Notes under the pieces: generated by a model
What the model was told of the DNA's origin: nothing
The model's database searches: none
The model's input: only the letters and a program-made list of their open reading frames with translations
Position numbers and translations under genes: made by a program
Part shown: positions 1 through 10,179 of the stretch, piece after piece
How the letters are laid out: each line of letters opens with the position of its first letter
Position numbering within the stretch: the stretch's first letter is position 1
NCBI GenBank assembly: GCA_001695595.3
Contig: MBPM02000079.1
Location: forward strand, 289,006-353,005
From: Plasmopara viticola
Taxonomy: Eukaryota > Oomycota > Peronosporomycetes > Peronosporales > Peronosporaceae
Reading direction: 5' to 3'
DNA: 64,000 nucleotides

Positions 1-1114
1 GGCTGTATGCTGCGGTCAGCACAGATGCTGTTGGGCCACGCCCTTCAGCGTTGCCTTTTGGGAAAGGAGTGGCGTCATCCTGCCGTGTTTGAGGCCGAAA
101 TGGACACGCGATTACACGAGTCGTACGTGCAACTGTTGCGGTGGTTTGCAGACTCACCCGATCTTGAATGTCGCTATTCGATTCACCACATGGTGAAGCT
201 TGGTATGCAGTACGACAAGCTACCAGGCGAATGGTATGGTCCTACGACTGCTGCACAGGTGCTGCGGGACCTCGTGAACTTGCACAGACGCGAGTTTGGA
301 GGAAAGTTGGCCATGTACGTGCCACAAGAAGGTGTCGTCTACAGTGACGATGTCACGAAACTTTGTGTCTCACACATGCAAGAGGAAAGAGTGGAGAAAG
401 AGGCAAACGAAGACGCGCCTGAGTTTTTCGACCCCCTTTTGCATGTACCTACGACGACCATCAGGAGCGATTGGAGCACTGCGCTGCTTATTCTGATACC
501 TTTGAGACTTGGACTCGACGAGTTGAATGAACGTTATGTACCGGCAATTCAAAAGACATTTGAGTTTCCACAGAGCGTTGGAATTATTGGCGGCAAGAAG
601 GGCCACTCTGTCTACTTTGTTGGGACGCAGCAAGATCAATTGCATCTTTTGGATCCGCACGATGTTCACCCAGCACCAGAGCTGAATGCTGCATTCCCTA
701 CTGCGGTGCGTGTTAAATTATCGTTTGTATGGACTTGATGCTGAGTTATTTTTTATTGTTATTTGGATTCTAAATGTTCTATAGACCCACTTGCGAACGG
801 TGCATTCCTCTCGCCCTTTGGTGATGGGTGTGACTACGATTGACCCATCGCTTGCGCTGGGCTTTTTATGCGAAAATTCTGCTGACTATGAAGATTTCGA
901 ACGGCGCGTACGAAATCTTCATGATGAAGTCAAAACTGACGGTGGAATGTGCCCGTTCTCCGTTGCTACGCATCGCCCTGATTACGCAGCAAGTGGAGGT
1001 GACCTCCTTATGGCCGAGTGTCTCTCTGGAGACGATTTGAACGAGGACGAGCTTTCAAGTACCAATGGACCTGGAACTGGAGAAGATGAGGAAGATGATT
1101 ATGTACTTCTTTGA
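1..1114 (+). CDS. ATG4: ATG4 cysteine protease (peptidase C54), 3' part, two exons
   Basis: ATG4 cleaves the ATG8/LC3 precursor to expose its C-terminal glycine and later releases ATG8 from lipid; it acts in the cytosol in autophagy. The window opens inside the gene: codons 1-2 read Gly-Cys, giving GCMLRSAQMLL, the classic ATG4 nucleophile motif with the catalytic Cys at codon 2. The Asp-His pair is in LLDPHDVHP near codons 218-222. Exon 1 runs 1-705; a GT..AG intron covers 706-784 (79 bp, in phase); exon 2 is 785-1114 and carries the family motif DPSLALGF. The tail is very acidic and ends DDYVLL, resembling an LC3-interacting (LIR) motif (aromatic-x-x-hydrophobic after acids). The 5' end, including the Trp of the usual GWGCMLR, lies outside the window. 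It is convergent with the next gene. The family call is secure; the LIR is inference. Confidence 0.95.
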
Positions 1115-1366
1115 AACAGTGTCTGGTCAATTAAGATTTGCAGGCTGCTCAGTCGCTCTTTTGTAACATAGACAGCGTTTTATCAAGACACATTGCATGT
1201 AGTCATGCTTATTCGAAATGGTTTTTTGCTTTTGATCAGTAATGTACGCAAAACGTAGTCCGATTTGCCTACAGAATGAGGCGTCCAAAAGAGTCACCTG
1301 ACTGCTCAAGAGATTTATTTTCAATTTCTTGCTTGCTTTACGCTTTATCAATTACTCTCGTCCTGA

Positions 1367-2259
1367 TTAATTTTCCAAAACGAACACGAAGTCAACAAGC
1401 ACGTCATGGACTTCATGTAGTGTCAGGGCTTGTTGTACTACTGGGCTCGCGTTAGCGGCTTTGCTTGATTCTTGTGAAGCAAGCGTAGTGTGAGGCTCGG
1501 ACGATCGATGAAGCAACGGCATCAGCGCCGCTACACGATCAGGTGGAAAGTGCGAGGTAGCGGACTGCAACACGCTAATCAACGTTTCGAAATCTACCGT
1601 GACAGCACTTTCGTGGTTCATAGGCTTTGAACTTCGAAAAAACACAGTGACGGCGTCCACAAGCTCTTCGAATAGTAAACAAACTCGCACCCCTCGATGA
1701 AATCGAGTCAATTGCACACCATTATTGCTCCCGTTTTCCTTCGTATCTGCAGCGGAGAGTATTTTTGCATGAAGTTTAATCTGAAGAGGTTTTCGAAAAT
1801 CCTCGCTGAGTTGATGAATGATTTTTTAAAACGCAGCCTCGCTAATGGTAGCAGGTTCACCAAGTCTTGTCTTTTGTAATGAGGAGGATTCTTGTTGAGG
1901 TGTTGATGTCTCTAGGAGGACAAGGTCATGAAAAGCCTTTTCCACAGCAGATGAAAACGATGGACTGTTAGGCGGAATTGCACGGAGACACGATGTTATA
2001 GCCACTGACTTGTTTGCTACTAGCCCCTGAAAACTTCAGATGCATTAACAAATCAGCGTACTGCGTATAATCTTAGTGACGTACTGAGAAGCGAGGTAAG
2101 CTACTGGAACACGGGGTCGAAGGATCAGCAGCTCGGAAATTGCAGTCGTAAGCATATCCTTAGCGCCAGATTGAACTAATGATTGCGCAGGCAGCCAAAT
2201 AAATGCCTTTTTCTTGAGCGACGACGTCAAAATCACTTACCGAAGTAGTCTTCAGCCAT
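1367..2259 (-). CDS. RIIa/Dpy-30-like domain protein, multi-exon, possibly nonsense-interrupted
   Basis: Reading the minus strand, ATG at 2259-2257 gives a very short exon 1 (MAEDYF, 2259-2241), then a 65-bp GTAAGT..AG intron (2240-2176). Exon 2 starts at 2175 and encodes LLILRPRVPVAYLASQY, the dimerisation/docking helix of the RIIa/Dpy-30 fold (compare R-P-x-x-P-x-x-Y/F-L-A). A second intron of about 54 bp (2080-2027, GT..AG, less typical donor) keeps frame with a long exon to the stop at 1367. That exon contains VRVCLLFEELVDAVTVFF and a long C-terminal half I do not recognise. One in-frame TAA at 1828-1826 sits inside a TTTTAAAAAA run; I found no in-phase intron removing it, so it is a nonsense mutation, an assembly error or missed splicing. 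RIIa proteins usually anchor in kinase-scaffold, axonemal or chromatin complexes; which applies here is unknown. Confidence 0.6.
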
Positions 2260-2520
2260 TGATACGAGCAGGCAAAACTCAAAAGAGAAATCTGGTCACA
2301 TTTAAATGACTAATTATTGTTTATGCGGTCACTTTTTTATTGTAATCTTTCACCAAGAACAATCCTGAAACTTTCTATCGGGCCAAGTGGACGCAACATC
2401 TCGACCACCTGAGAGCGTCTTTTCGCCGCTCGACCACTGGGAACAGGTTTTGTCTGAATTTCAGAATTAATTTATTTTTCTCGAAAAAAGTCAAGACCCT
2501 TCGTATAAAGATACACATAC

Positions 2521-2847
2521 GTATTTGTATCGTATTACTTTATCGCCTTGCCAAGGTATGCACGTGCTAGGCTCAGTCTGGCTAGTCCACGGCATAGAGT
2601 GGTGTCCGCATACGTCGAGTCTCGTTCGGCGGGCAGTGCAGCCAGCACCGAGGTCGTGAGGGTCTTCCATTATTTTGTTTATCTCTGACTTGGTAAGAGC
2701 CCAGGTGGCACTCTGGTGCTGGAGACCGTCGCGTCGAGGGTGAGACTCGTTAGAGACTTGCAGATGCCCGAGAGCACCTGCCCGAAGCGCGCGAGCATTT
2801 AGCCCCCGCGCTTGGAAGGAGGGCGTCACCCCAACCTTTTCCGTAAA
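2521..2847 (-). mobile_element. SINE-like element, copy A
   Basis: About 325 bp that recurs three more times here (41093-41402, 43511-43833, 47191-47527). Head is on the right (complement begins GGAAAAGGTTGGGGTGACGC); the left end is a decayed (GTATT)-type tail. No clear target-site duplication is visible, and the tail is more diverged than in the other copies, suggesting an older insertion. An open frame crosses most of it, but this follows from shared sequence between copies and is not evidence for a gene. Confidence 0.8.
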
Positions 2848-3640
2848 TACTATTTTACTATTCATTTGAATTCTACAAATTTGTAAATTTGACTGATAAT
2901 GTTCATAAATGATAATTTAGAGAAAGAATTGCATAATCAAGATGCCGTTTTTATCCATCATGTAGGATCTTTAAAGCACCTTAAGGATGCTGAAATCATT
3001 GATTTGATTGGAGCAATCACTTCCAGAGAATGCGACATTACTCCGTAACTCGTCGGTCTATTAGAAGAGATCAACTGTTTCGAATCTGAAATTAAGCACG
3101 AAAGATGTGACTATGATAGAATTTTCCCCAGAATCTATTAAACATGTTTTGTAGATACGGAGAGTGGATAAATCTAACATTTGATAAAGAAGTTATTGCT
3201 TTAAAAAACTTAATGTTTGTAGTTAACGTTTTAATTACATATTCCTGTTATCACATTTAACCCGTCAGCGGTACCACTTCGCGCACATCAATCTAAGTCT
3301 GACTCAGGACAAGGTTTCCCAATTTGCCAATAAACAACAAGTAATGAAACGATCGATGAAAGACATCGAAGAGGAGTTAAGTGCTTCAGCAATGCAACCG
3401 CATCAGTTTTGATCACATCAAAAAAAAATTACTTCGTTGTAAGCGCGCCGACACTAATTGGGTAAGCGTCTGGTGCAATACTCGATCCTTGCAATCTGAG
3501 AATTTGACTTTGTAAGAACCCATTCGCAATTAAAAAATGTTCAAAGCTCGTCAAGGCTTTACAGTCTTATTAAAAAGATACCTCTTTTTAAACGAACGAC
3601 AGAAATATGGGTGATCCTGATATATAGAGTATTAGTATAC
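2848..3640 (+). other. Degraded coding-like sequence, no intact gene
   Basis: No intact gene. Short plus-strand stretches read like former protein (about 2907-3045 and 3330-3410, e.g. MKDIEEELSASAMQPHQF) but are cut by stops and frameshifts. I cannot name the family. Position next to the GIY-YIG relic suggests they belong to the same decayed element. Confidence 0.3.
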
Positions 3641-3659
3641 AATAATGTAGGGATCCATC

Positions 3660-4245
3660 TATATCGAATTTATATGTGGGTAGTACCACATTGACCTTTG
3701 AGCGACGATGATACAGCATCATACAAGCGTTGAAAGAAGGTAATACGCGAGGCGGTGCTAATATTTATCATCAATTTCGCGAACATGGTGCTGATAACTT
3801 TGATATTCATCTGATTAGTGAGCACGAAGTTAAAGATTGCAAGAACTTGTTTCAGTTTGAAAAATTGGTTATTGATTTAACCATGTGTGTGAATAAGCAA
3901 GCGGCTCGAGGAAATAGACAAGAGCAAAACCGCATATTTTGCGATATCCATCAAGAAGAACAACGAGAAGTTGCCTTTGAAGCTATTCAGTATAACTCTG
4001 GTGATACATACACACGTAGATAAAGGCCCGTCAAAAACAAACTCAACGACATCGTTATGGAGATGCATCCAAAGAAGAAAGATATGGTATTAATGATGCA
4101 TGTGATGAAGCGAATTACGAACGCAAACAGGCTTTGCAAGAACGTCAAAATTTTCACGTGCAGTGTGATCATGGGACATCATTTTCTGAAGCTGGGAAAA
4201 CCACAAAACGTACGATAATTAAAGGCGCACTTGAAATGATTAGCT
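3660..4245 (+). pseudogene. GIY-YIG endonuclease-like protein, broken
   Basis: The open part (3730-4023) includes GGANIYHQFREHGADNFDIH, and just upstream in the same frame are LYVGSTT and FERR. This fits the GIY-YIG nuclease fold (x-Y-V/I-G-S-T, then R, then the conserved catalytic-helix region) as found in NCLDV-type viruses and mobile elements. It is broken: a TGA lies between FERR and YSII around 3707-3712, the first GIY strand is in another frame, and the C-terminal part (4024-4245, with a Cys/His zinc-knuckle-like remnant) follows a stop at 4021-4023. GIY-YIG enzymes nick DNA near inverted repeats or homing sites. Neighbours on the minus strand also look viral, so I read it as part of the same relic. 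Confidence 0.6.
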
Positions 4246-4423
4246 GATCACCAACAATTCAGTCAGTTTTGTTTTGTTCAACGGTTAAAAGTTCTATCAA
4301 TTCGCCTGTGAGGCGATCTAGCGTTAGCTCTCATTCGTTCACAGTCAATACAAGCATGTTTGTTCCCTGGCAACCGGCGTTGACACCTTGGATCTGAATG
4401 GCCTGCAAAGCATCGTGTTCGGT

Positions 4424-5610
4424 TCAACAACCTACAGCAGCAATTAGAACACGGTTTGTTAGCGACCACGTCTGATAGTAAAGAAGTCCATTTACGAGCT
4501 TGGGAGTCAGATCATCGTTAAGTGAAGCAATCTTGGCGATCTTGTTGGTAAAGTGGTGGATATCATAGTCATGACTGATGTCTAAAGTCTGTTGCGAGCT
4601 AATGCAGACGTTGAAGTTGTGAATGCTCGAATCAGGTTGAAGAGTCCAAGGAGCCGAATCGAAAGGACTTTGAAACTGTTGGACAGCAGCAAACGCAATA
4701 CTACCGATCTTTTCGAGAGGCCGAAAGCTGAAGATCGAATGCAGCATTAAGCTGAGTCGACTGCTTACGCGGGTTGGTAGAATTATTAAGCATAGCAGTC
4801 GTTGTGTCGAGCCTTCTTACCGGGCTTTGAGATGATAGCCTGAGGCTTCTCTAAATGAACGAAAGAAAAATACAGGAAAGTAGTCGTGAAAGGAATGTAA
4901 GTTCCATCAATCGTAAGCTTAAATTCGCTAACCACAGCACCCCAAGAAACTGTAATCAAACCAGTGACGCTATCAACATTGTACATTAGGTTTAGACCTC
5001 GCAGAACCAATCATCGCCACTCGATGATGTTTTTCCTGTTACCGTCATATTTCCTGATGCATCAACATCAATAGCTGAAGTGCCGTGTTCGACGCGGAAA
5101 CATAGACAAATTTGTGGATTTGCCATCAAGTCAAGCTTCTCGATAATCGGATGTAAAATCAGTAAGCTCAATCTCAAGCATGTAGTTCCACGTCCCAATA
5201 ATTGCACTAAGTGAACTAGCGCCAGCTACGAACGCACCGCGACTAAATTGATTATCAATGGTAGGGTGGCAGGTGCAGCATCAGTAGATGGCCACGACGT
5301 AGAAGAGGCAGCGCCATCATTTGGGGGGGGCTAAAGCCATCATTTGCAACCGATGCCGTAGCAGAAATAGTGTAAAATATATAGTGAATAAATAGATATT
5401 AATTCCGACGGTGAGGTAGTAGAGATTGCTGCGTTATTCGAATACCCGTCTCCGGTAGTAGCGGTTGCACTACTGCACTTGGTTGGTTGAGCAGGATCCG
5501 GGTATAGAAACGATTGGGGATCGTCTATTTCAACATACCGAGGGCTGTACCCGGTTTGAACACGGATCTTGTATCAAAATAACTTGTAGTCTGCCATCGA
5601 GACAACGCTT
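4424..5610 (-). pseudogene. Unassigned minus-strand fragments of the virus-like relic, possibly structural
   Basis: A run of broken minus-strand frames: 5610-5400 (starts MADYKLF, then YVEIDDPQSF), 5207-4992, 5010-4786 and 4747-4424 (contains SSIHNFNVCISSQQ). The pieces are beta-rich and Ser/Thr/Asn-rich, lie in consistent order and continue each other across frameshifts, so they look like one or two former structural proteins. A jelly-roll capsid protein is possible, but I see no diagnostic motif, so that remains a guess from context with the adjacent polymerase-like and nuclease relics. Confidence 0.25.
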
Positions 5611-5632
5611 ATACCATTGAGTTCAAGCGACA

Positions 5633-5920
5633 TCAAATCGATGACATAAAAGTTGCCACCTCAGGCACCTTCTTGTACCGAAGCTCCTTAAGCGACATGT
5701 CTTCTCGAGCAGTGTTGCACGTAACGAAGCTGAACAAGATATAACCGTTGATGCTTCCAAGCCCATTGCAGATACGATCCGCTGAAGCGGTATCAGCAGT
5801 CAGCTGACAGTAGCGTAGACCACACAGATACTTTTGCCTTTGCAGTAACGTATTCACGTGCTCGAGTGTCATACCAATTTTTCGTTTTGCCTTAGCATTC
5901 TGATTTGTGTAGCCAGTCAT
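5633..5920 (-). pseudogene. HNH/recombination-endonuclease-like fragment
   Basis: A 95-codon frame with a zinc-binding HNH-type signature: CGLRYC, then ADRICNGLGSINGYILFS and VTCNTAR. This matches the pattern C-x-x-C ... D-R-x-x-N-x-x-G-x-I-x-x-N ... C-x-x-C-N-x-x-R of HNH/endonuclease VII-type nucleases. One expected Cys of the second pair is Phe here and the motif His is Ser, so the metal site is probably damaged. It directly follows the polymerase-like fragment on the same strand, which suggests an original polymerase-HNH arrangement of viral type. Confidence 0.5.
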
Positions 5921-5929
5921 ACGCTTAGC

Positions 5930-6600
5930 TGGAAGTTGGAATGCGTTAGTAGGTTTCTTATCCGGATGTTGGAGTTCATCAAAGCAGGTCTGATATCTGG
6001 AAAACCAGGTAGGGACACTCCTTCCGTGAACAAATCCAGATCGAAGCTCTCTCGCTGAGCCGTGATAGCTTTGGTGAAAAGAACCTCGTCGAAACTATTG
6101 TATCAGATCAGAAGGTCTTTGATTGATTTCATCTTGTAGCAATCCCACACGAACTACACTCGTTCGTAGTCGTCGCCGGTGATGCTTGTTCCACAAAGCT
6201 TGCTATCAAAAGCTGACTTAGGCGGGACAGTAGTCTGGTTTAAAAGATTGAACGCGGTGATATACTTGTACGGGAAAAGACCCTTACCAAGACTACAGAC
6301 ATATCTAATTTTTTCATCGCATTTGCAGCCACCTAGTTACGTTGTAAGATACGTTTTGTAGCTGGTAATAGCTAGTTCATAGCTAGCGTTGTCAAGCATT
6401 TTCAGGTCCGATGTGGCAATGCACATGTAGCTGGGCTTCTTGATCAGGACAATTTGCCAATTCCACTTGATGTACTTCGCACGGCTGTCCCTTGTCATAT
6501 AAAAAAGCATTGTTTGTACCACCGCAAGCCCAACTTTTTCTTGCGTTGTATTTGTCCTGAAGAAGAGTAATTAACCACAAAGTCCGATGGCTGCAAAGTA
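5930..6600 (-). pseudogene. Protein-primed family-B DNA polymerase-like relic
   Basis: On the minus strand around 6290-6154 the frame reads FPYKYITAF then VPPKSAFDSKLCGTSITGDDY. This resembles the exonuclease-polymerase linker of organellar/viral and Polinton family-B polymerases (pattern P-Y-x-Y ... L-P-P-K-x-x-F-x-S-x-L ... I-x-x-x-D-Y). Further pieces follow downstream (about 6120-5990, with DLFTEGVSLPG) and precede it upstream (6522-6337). Stops and frame changes break it several times and no palm-domain D-T-D motif is visible, so it is a non-functional remnant. The family call rests on motif resemblance only. Confidence 0.45.
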
Positions 6601-7951
6601 TAAATTAGATGTGTTTTAATTAATCGTTGCATCAAGTTACGTAGAAAGAATGGCGGAAGGCGTCTCGATTCTTTCGCAGATTGCACAGGTCCAGCGACCT
6701 GCTGCCGAGTATGACGCGCTTACGAGTACGATCAAGTAGATTAATTTACCTATGCCGAAGAGCACGTAACGAATGCCGAGCGTGAGCAACTTAAAGCTGA
6801 CGAAATTATCCCAATGTTAATTTATGTATTGTAGAACAGCTCATTGATAAGCTTATTTCGCTTAGAACATTGTTGACGGAGTTAAATGCCTCATGGTCAG
6901 AAGGTGGGTGGTCTTTTGACGGTAATACATCACTTTCTATTTGATGCACGCGGCGGACTTTCTCTGCATTGTAAGCATCCCGGCTGTCTTTGAGGATGTA
7001 TCTTAGGATCCGATCATTTTATCCATTGATGATGACTGTCGGCGTGTTCTGGAATTCAAGATGGAGTCGAATTATCGATATGGAGCGGTCGTGGATCATA
7101 TATATCCTCATGCATTTTCTCCTGTTAGATACTCTATTGCCGGGGGGTTTGTTTTGGTGTGGCCATTTTCGAGATCTTATGACATTACTTCTTGATTAAG
7201 CGTCGCCTCATCCGCTTGCTTTTATTCCAGGAAATAGTTACTTAAAGATGCTAATGTTAAATAAGGCATTGCTGAACATGACATTGATTCACGCATACCA
7301 GCGCGGTGACGATGTATACAGTGTGCAAATCTTGTTGGCAAATGGTACTATGTTGTTCACAAGTGTGAACGCAACTCGTCGCAGCTAGTGCGTTTCTTTT
7401 TAATGTTGTCTCGTACATGCTTCAAGACGGTGCGAAGGTAATGAAGATTGGTAAATTTGGGCGTAGCGCACCTCAGGTGGTCAAGAATTCTTGCATAATG
7501 CCTGCGATGGGGAAAACGTATCCGGCATGACATAAAAAAAAGTGATGCTAAGTGACTTGAATAAGGCATTATTGATTTTGAAGAGAGTTCTTGGCTTGTT
7601 TTTTTGTTGATCTCCGTCAATGCCTCATGCCCCTATGGCAGTGGTGCGGTAATGTCTGGAGGCCGCTCAAGTTGTTCCCTCCCGTCTGCGGTACCCAGGG
7701 CGTCAAGTTGAGTGCCAAATTGACGTCGTTGCATTAAGAGTAATCAAGGAAAGTCCTGGTGCCGGTGCCTGTTCGTATAGTATGACCAGGCTGACAGCCA
7801 ATCAAATACCGAGAAGAAGGTGTAGGGGTGCTATAACAAGTGATATGTGAAAGTCTGACAAGTACCGACCTTGAAAAGTGTGGACCACATCGTGTAATTT
7901 CTCGGTCGGAAAGCAACAAAGCAACAAAGCAATCAGTTTAAAAGAGCAGCG
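6601..7951. other. Degraded sequence between virus-like relic and Uma2 gene
   Basis: No intact gene. A short plus-strand frame at 6650-6739 (MAEGVSILSQIAQVQ) and a stretch near 7050-7190 (SNYRYGAVVDHIYPHAF) read like former coding sequence but are interrupted. Nothing assignable is seen from 7200 to about 7850. The last 100 bp hold a short AAGCAAC direct repeat just before the Uma2 start codon. Confidence 0.35.
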
Positions 7952-8962
7952 ATGGCAGACGAGCAAAAACCTCACGAAGACGTCCTTGCGCGGCTCGTGC
8001 GCGACTTGGCAACGAAGACGACTCTGTGCTACGTCAAGGACTATCCTGGAGTGGAGCTGGAGCAGTTGAATGATCACGTGAAGAAGCTCGGTCCACTGGT
8101 GAACCCCGTTTTTGATAAGCAGCCGGCGTTCTTCATCAACGAAGACCGCTTCATTCCCTATTGAATGGTCGTGTATGGCAATCAGTTGGTGGCGGCCAAG
8201 ATTGCACAGCTCCTTGGATCCTGGGCAAAGTGGTCTGGAGTAGGAGGCACGGTGACCACCTCGGCAGGGGCGTTCATTCGGGAGCAGCGTCCCGGCAGGC
8301 CCAACGTGAGATTGCCCGACGTGGCATACACACCACGACATGGCGACAAGAATTTGACTTGTGAGCAGAGGTGGACGTATCGTGGCGATCCCTATGTTCC
8401 TAACTTTGTTGTTGAGACTGAAAAGCTCTCTGGTCGAAGCTCTCAACGCAGCGCTCTTGATCGAAAGATGCGAGAGAAATATTTCCAGCACGGCGTTCGG
8501 TTGGGATGGCTGATTGACCCACGTCCAGGTTTTCAGCGAATGTATGAGTACTATCTCGACGACAATGGAGACGTGCAATGCGCTGACAGCACTGAATGGA
8601 GAGATCTTGACGGTGGTGATGTGCTTCCCGGATTTAAGATGCACGGACTTGCGTTGGATATGGTCTTAAACCAGGATTCGGGGTCGTCGTCAGAAGATGA
8701 AGTCGATCTGGTGTGTCCCGTTTCACGATGCAACAAGGGATTCCGATCACCTAGTGCATTTGCTGCTCATGCTGAATGGCACCGTAAGGACGCTTGGCTT
8801 AAAACTTCGAGAGATCTACGAAGCCAAGCGTGGGAACTCGAAGTCATCCCGTGTGAGTTCATAGCCATCCAGTGTGGCAACCACGCTTCAACAAGTTCCT
8901 ATCCAACCATATCGCAGACCTCAGAGCTCGCAATTCAAAGCGTAGTTGGCGGCGCTGACTGA
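7952..8962 (+). pseudogene. Uma2-family (PD-(D/E)XK) nuclease fused to C2H2 zinc finger, one internal TGA
   Basis: ATG at 7952 opens a frame that continues to 8962 with a single TGA at 8162-8164; sequence on both sides is coding-like and in the same frame. After the stop the Uma2/DUF820 signature appears in order: RLPDVAYTP (the 'PD'), VPNFVVETE (the 'E'), then LDRKMREKYFQHGVRLGWLI with DP. This is the restriction-endonuclease-like fold widespread in bacteria and cyanobacteria. It is followed by an acidic linker and a C2H2 finger, CPVSRCNKGFRSPSAFAAH-AEWH (C-x4-C-x12-H-x3-H). The first 70 codons (MADEQKPHED...) form the usual N-terminal region of the fold. Translation could restart at ATG 8165, directly after the stop. 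Bacterial-type nuclease plus eukaryotic finger suggests old horizontal transfer followed by fusion. Function unknown. Confidence 0.75.
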
Positions 8963-10179
8963 TTTCTAATTTCTGATTGGTGGTTTAAGAGATAATAAAA
9001 AGACCTATTTATTCTTATATATATAGTTTGAACGTAAACTTTGTGTCTTTTATAATAATGAAATCGTGACCGCTGTGATAGTCGCAAAATCTATCAAATT
9101 ACCAAATTGTGCATAAAAGACGACGCATACATGTATGCCGGATCGCGATGCATAAAGCAGATTTTGTTGCTTTTGACACGTTTGCGACGCTGCCAACACC
9201 TTCGCCAAGGTCGCGCGAAAGCCGAAATACGCTCTGTACTTTGTTTGTCTTTCTGTGTATCTTAAATTGGTGAATTTTTTGTTACGATACGGATACGTTG
9301 TTTGATCCAATAGCGCATCACGTTTTCGTTGTTAAATGGACAATATGCTCGCAGTCTGGATACAGGTACATTCTATAAATTAGGTCATACTTACAAACAA
9401 TCACTAAAGGAGGCAGCTATTCTATTCGACACGGCCGGTTTTTTAAACCTTTAAAACCCGTTCACTTGGCTGTACTTTTAACAATATGTGCTTGAGGAGT
9501 ACAAACGTGTACACCTCTGAGCCCTGCTGGTACAAAACAGCACTCGCTGCATTCCGTAAGCAGTGTAATTAGCTTTTAGCAAAAAAATCAAGGGCATGGC
9601 CCTGTAGGTGCACATAGAGTGGTGCGCGACCCACTCGGCAATGCTCCTTGTGAATAGCGTTCGCTTTATGTATGCCGAGCACAGAAGCTACACACACGAA
9701 AACATTCAGCATCGTATTTGACGCAGTGTGATTCATTCTAAAAATAATACAATCGAATCCTGCTTCAGCGCAGCCGTAGCTAACTCCTTCAACATAAGTC
9801 TTGTTTGGTCTGTTTCTACCTTTCTCACCGGATCGACGTTTTTTCACTCGCGAAAGCGCGGCCAGTTTTTGCTCGAATTTTGTTTCCATACAGATTTTAT
9901 TCGATCTAATGCCACGTAAAAACACTGGTTTCCGTGACAAAGAACGTGCTTGTACCACATACTTCATCAATGTAAGAAAAAACTGCAGATACTTTCAGCA
10001 TAATAAAGATTAATGAGCACCTTGAGATACGTAAAACCTCTTCCTGCACTGTTGCGATCGATTTCATCGTCATTGTAAGTCAATCAAGAATCACTCACCC
10101 AAGCATATTTAAATATACAGCGTCACAATCATAAAACTCACAAACATGTCGTAAGCTACGAGTCTCACTACGGACAAAC
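8963..10179. other. Gene-free spacer
   Basis: The first ~60 bp are AT-rich and include AATAAA-like signals that could end the Uma2 transcript. The rest shows no recognisable gene. A 133-codon minus-strand frame at 9569-9970 has no family features and I do not accept it. Confidence 0.5.

Noticed and set aside
2491..2865. 124-codon minus-strand frame shared by all four SINE copies
   Set aside because: The frame recurs because the repeat recurs; copies differ by indels that break it, and the sequence has SINE hallmarks.
7802..8644. 280-codon minus-strand frame
   Set aside because: It lies fully antisense to the Uma2 gene, whose own frame carries clear family motifs; this is a shadow.
9569..9970. 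133-codon minus-strand frame
   Set aside because: No recognisable domain, no partner exons, composition like the surrounding non-coding DNA.
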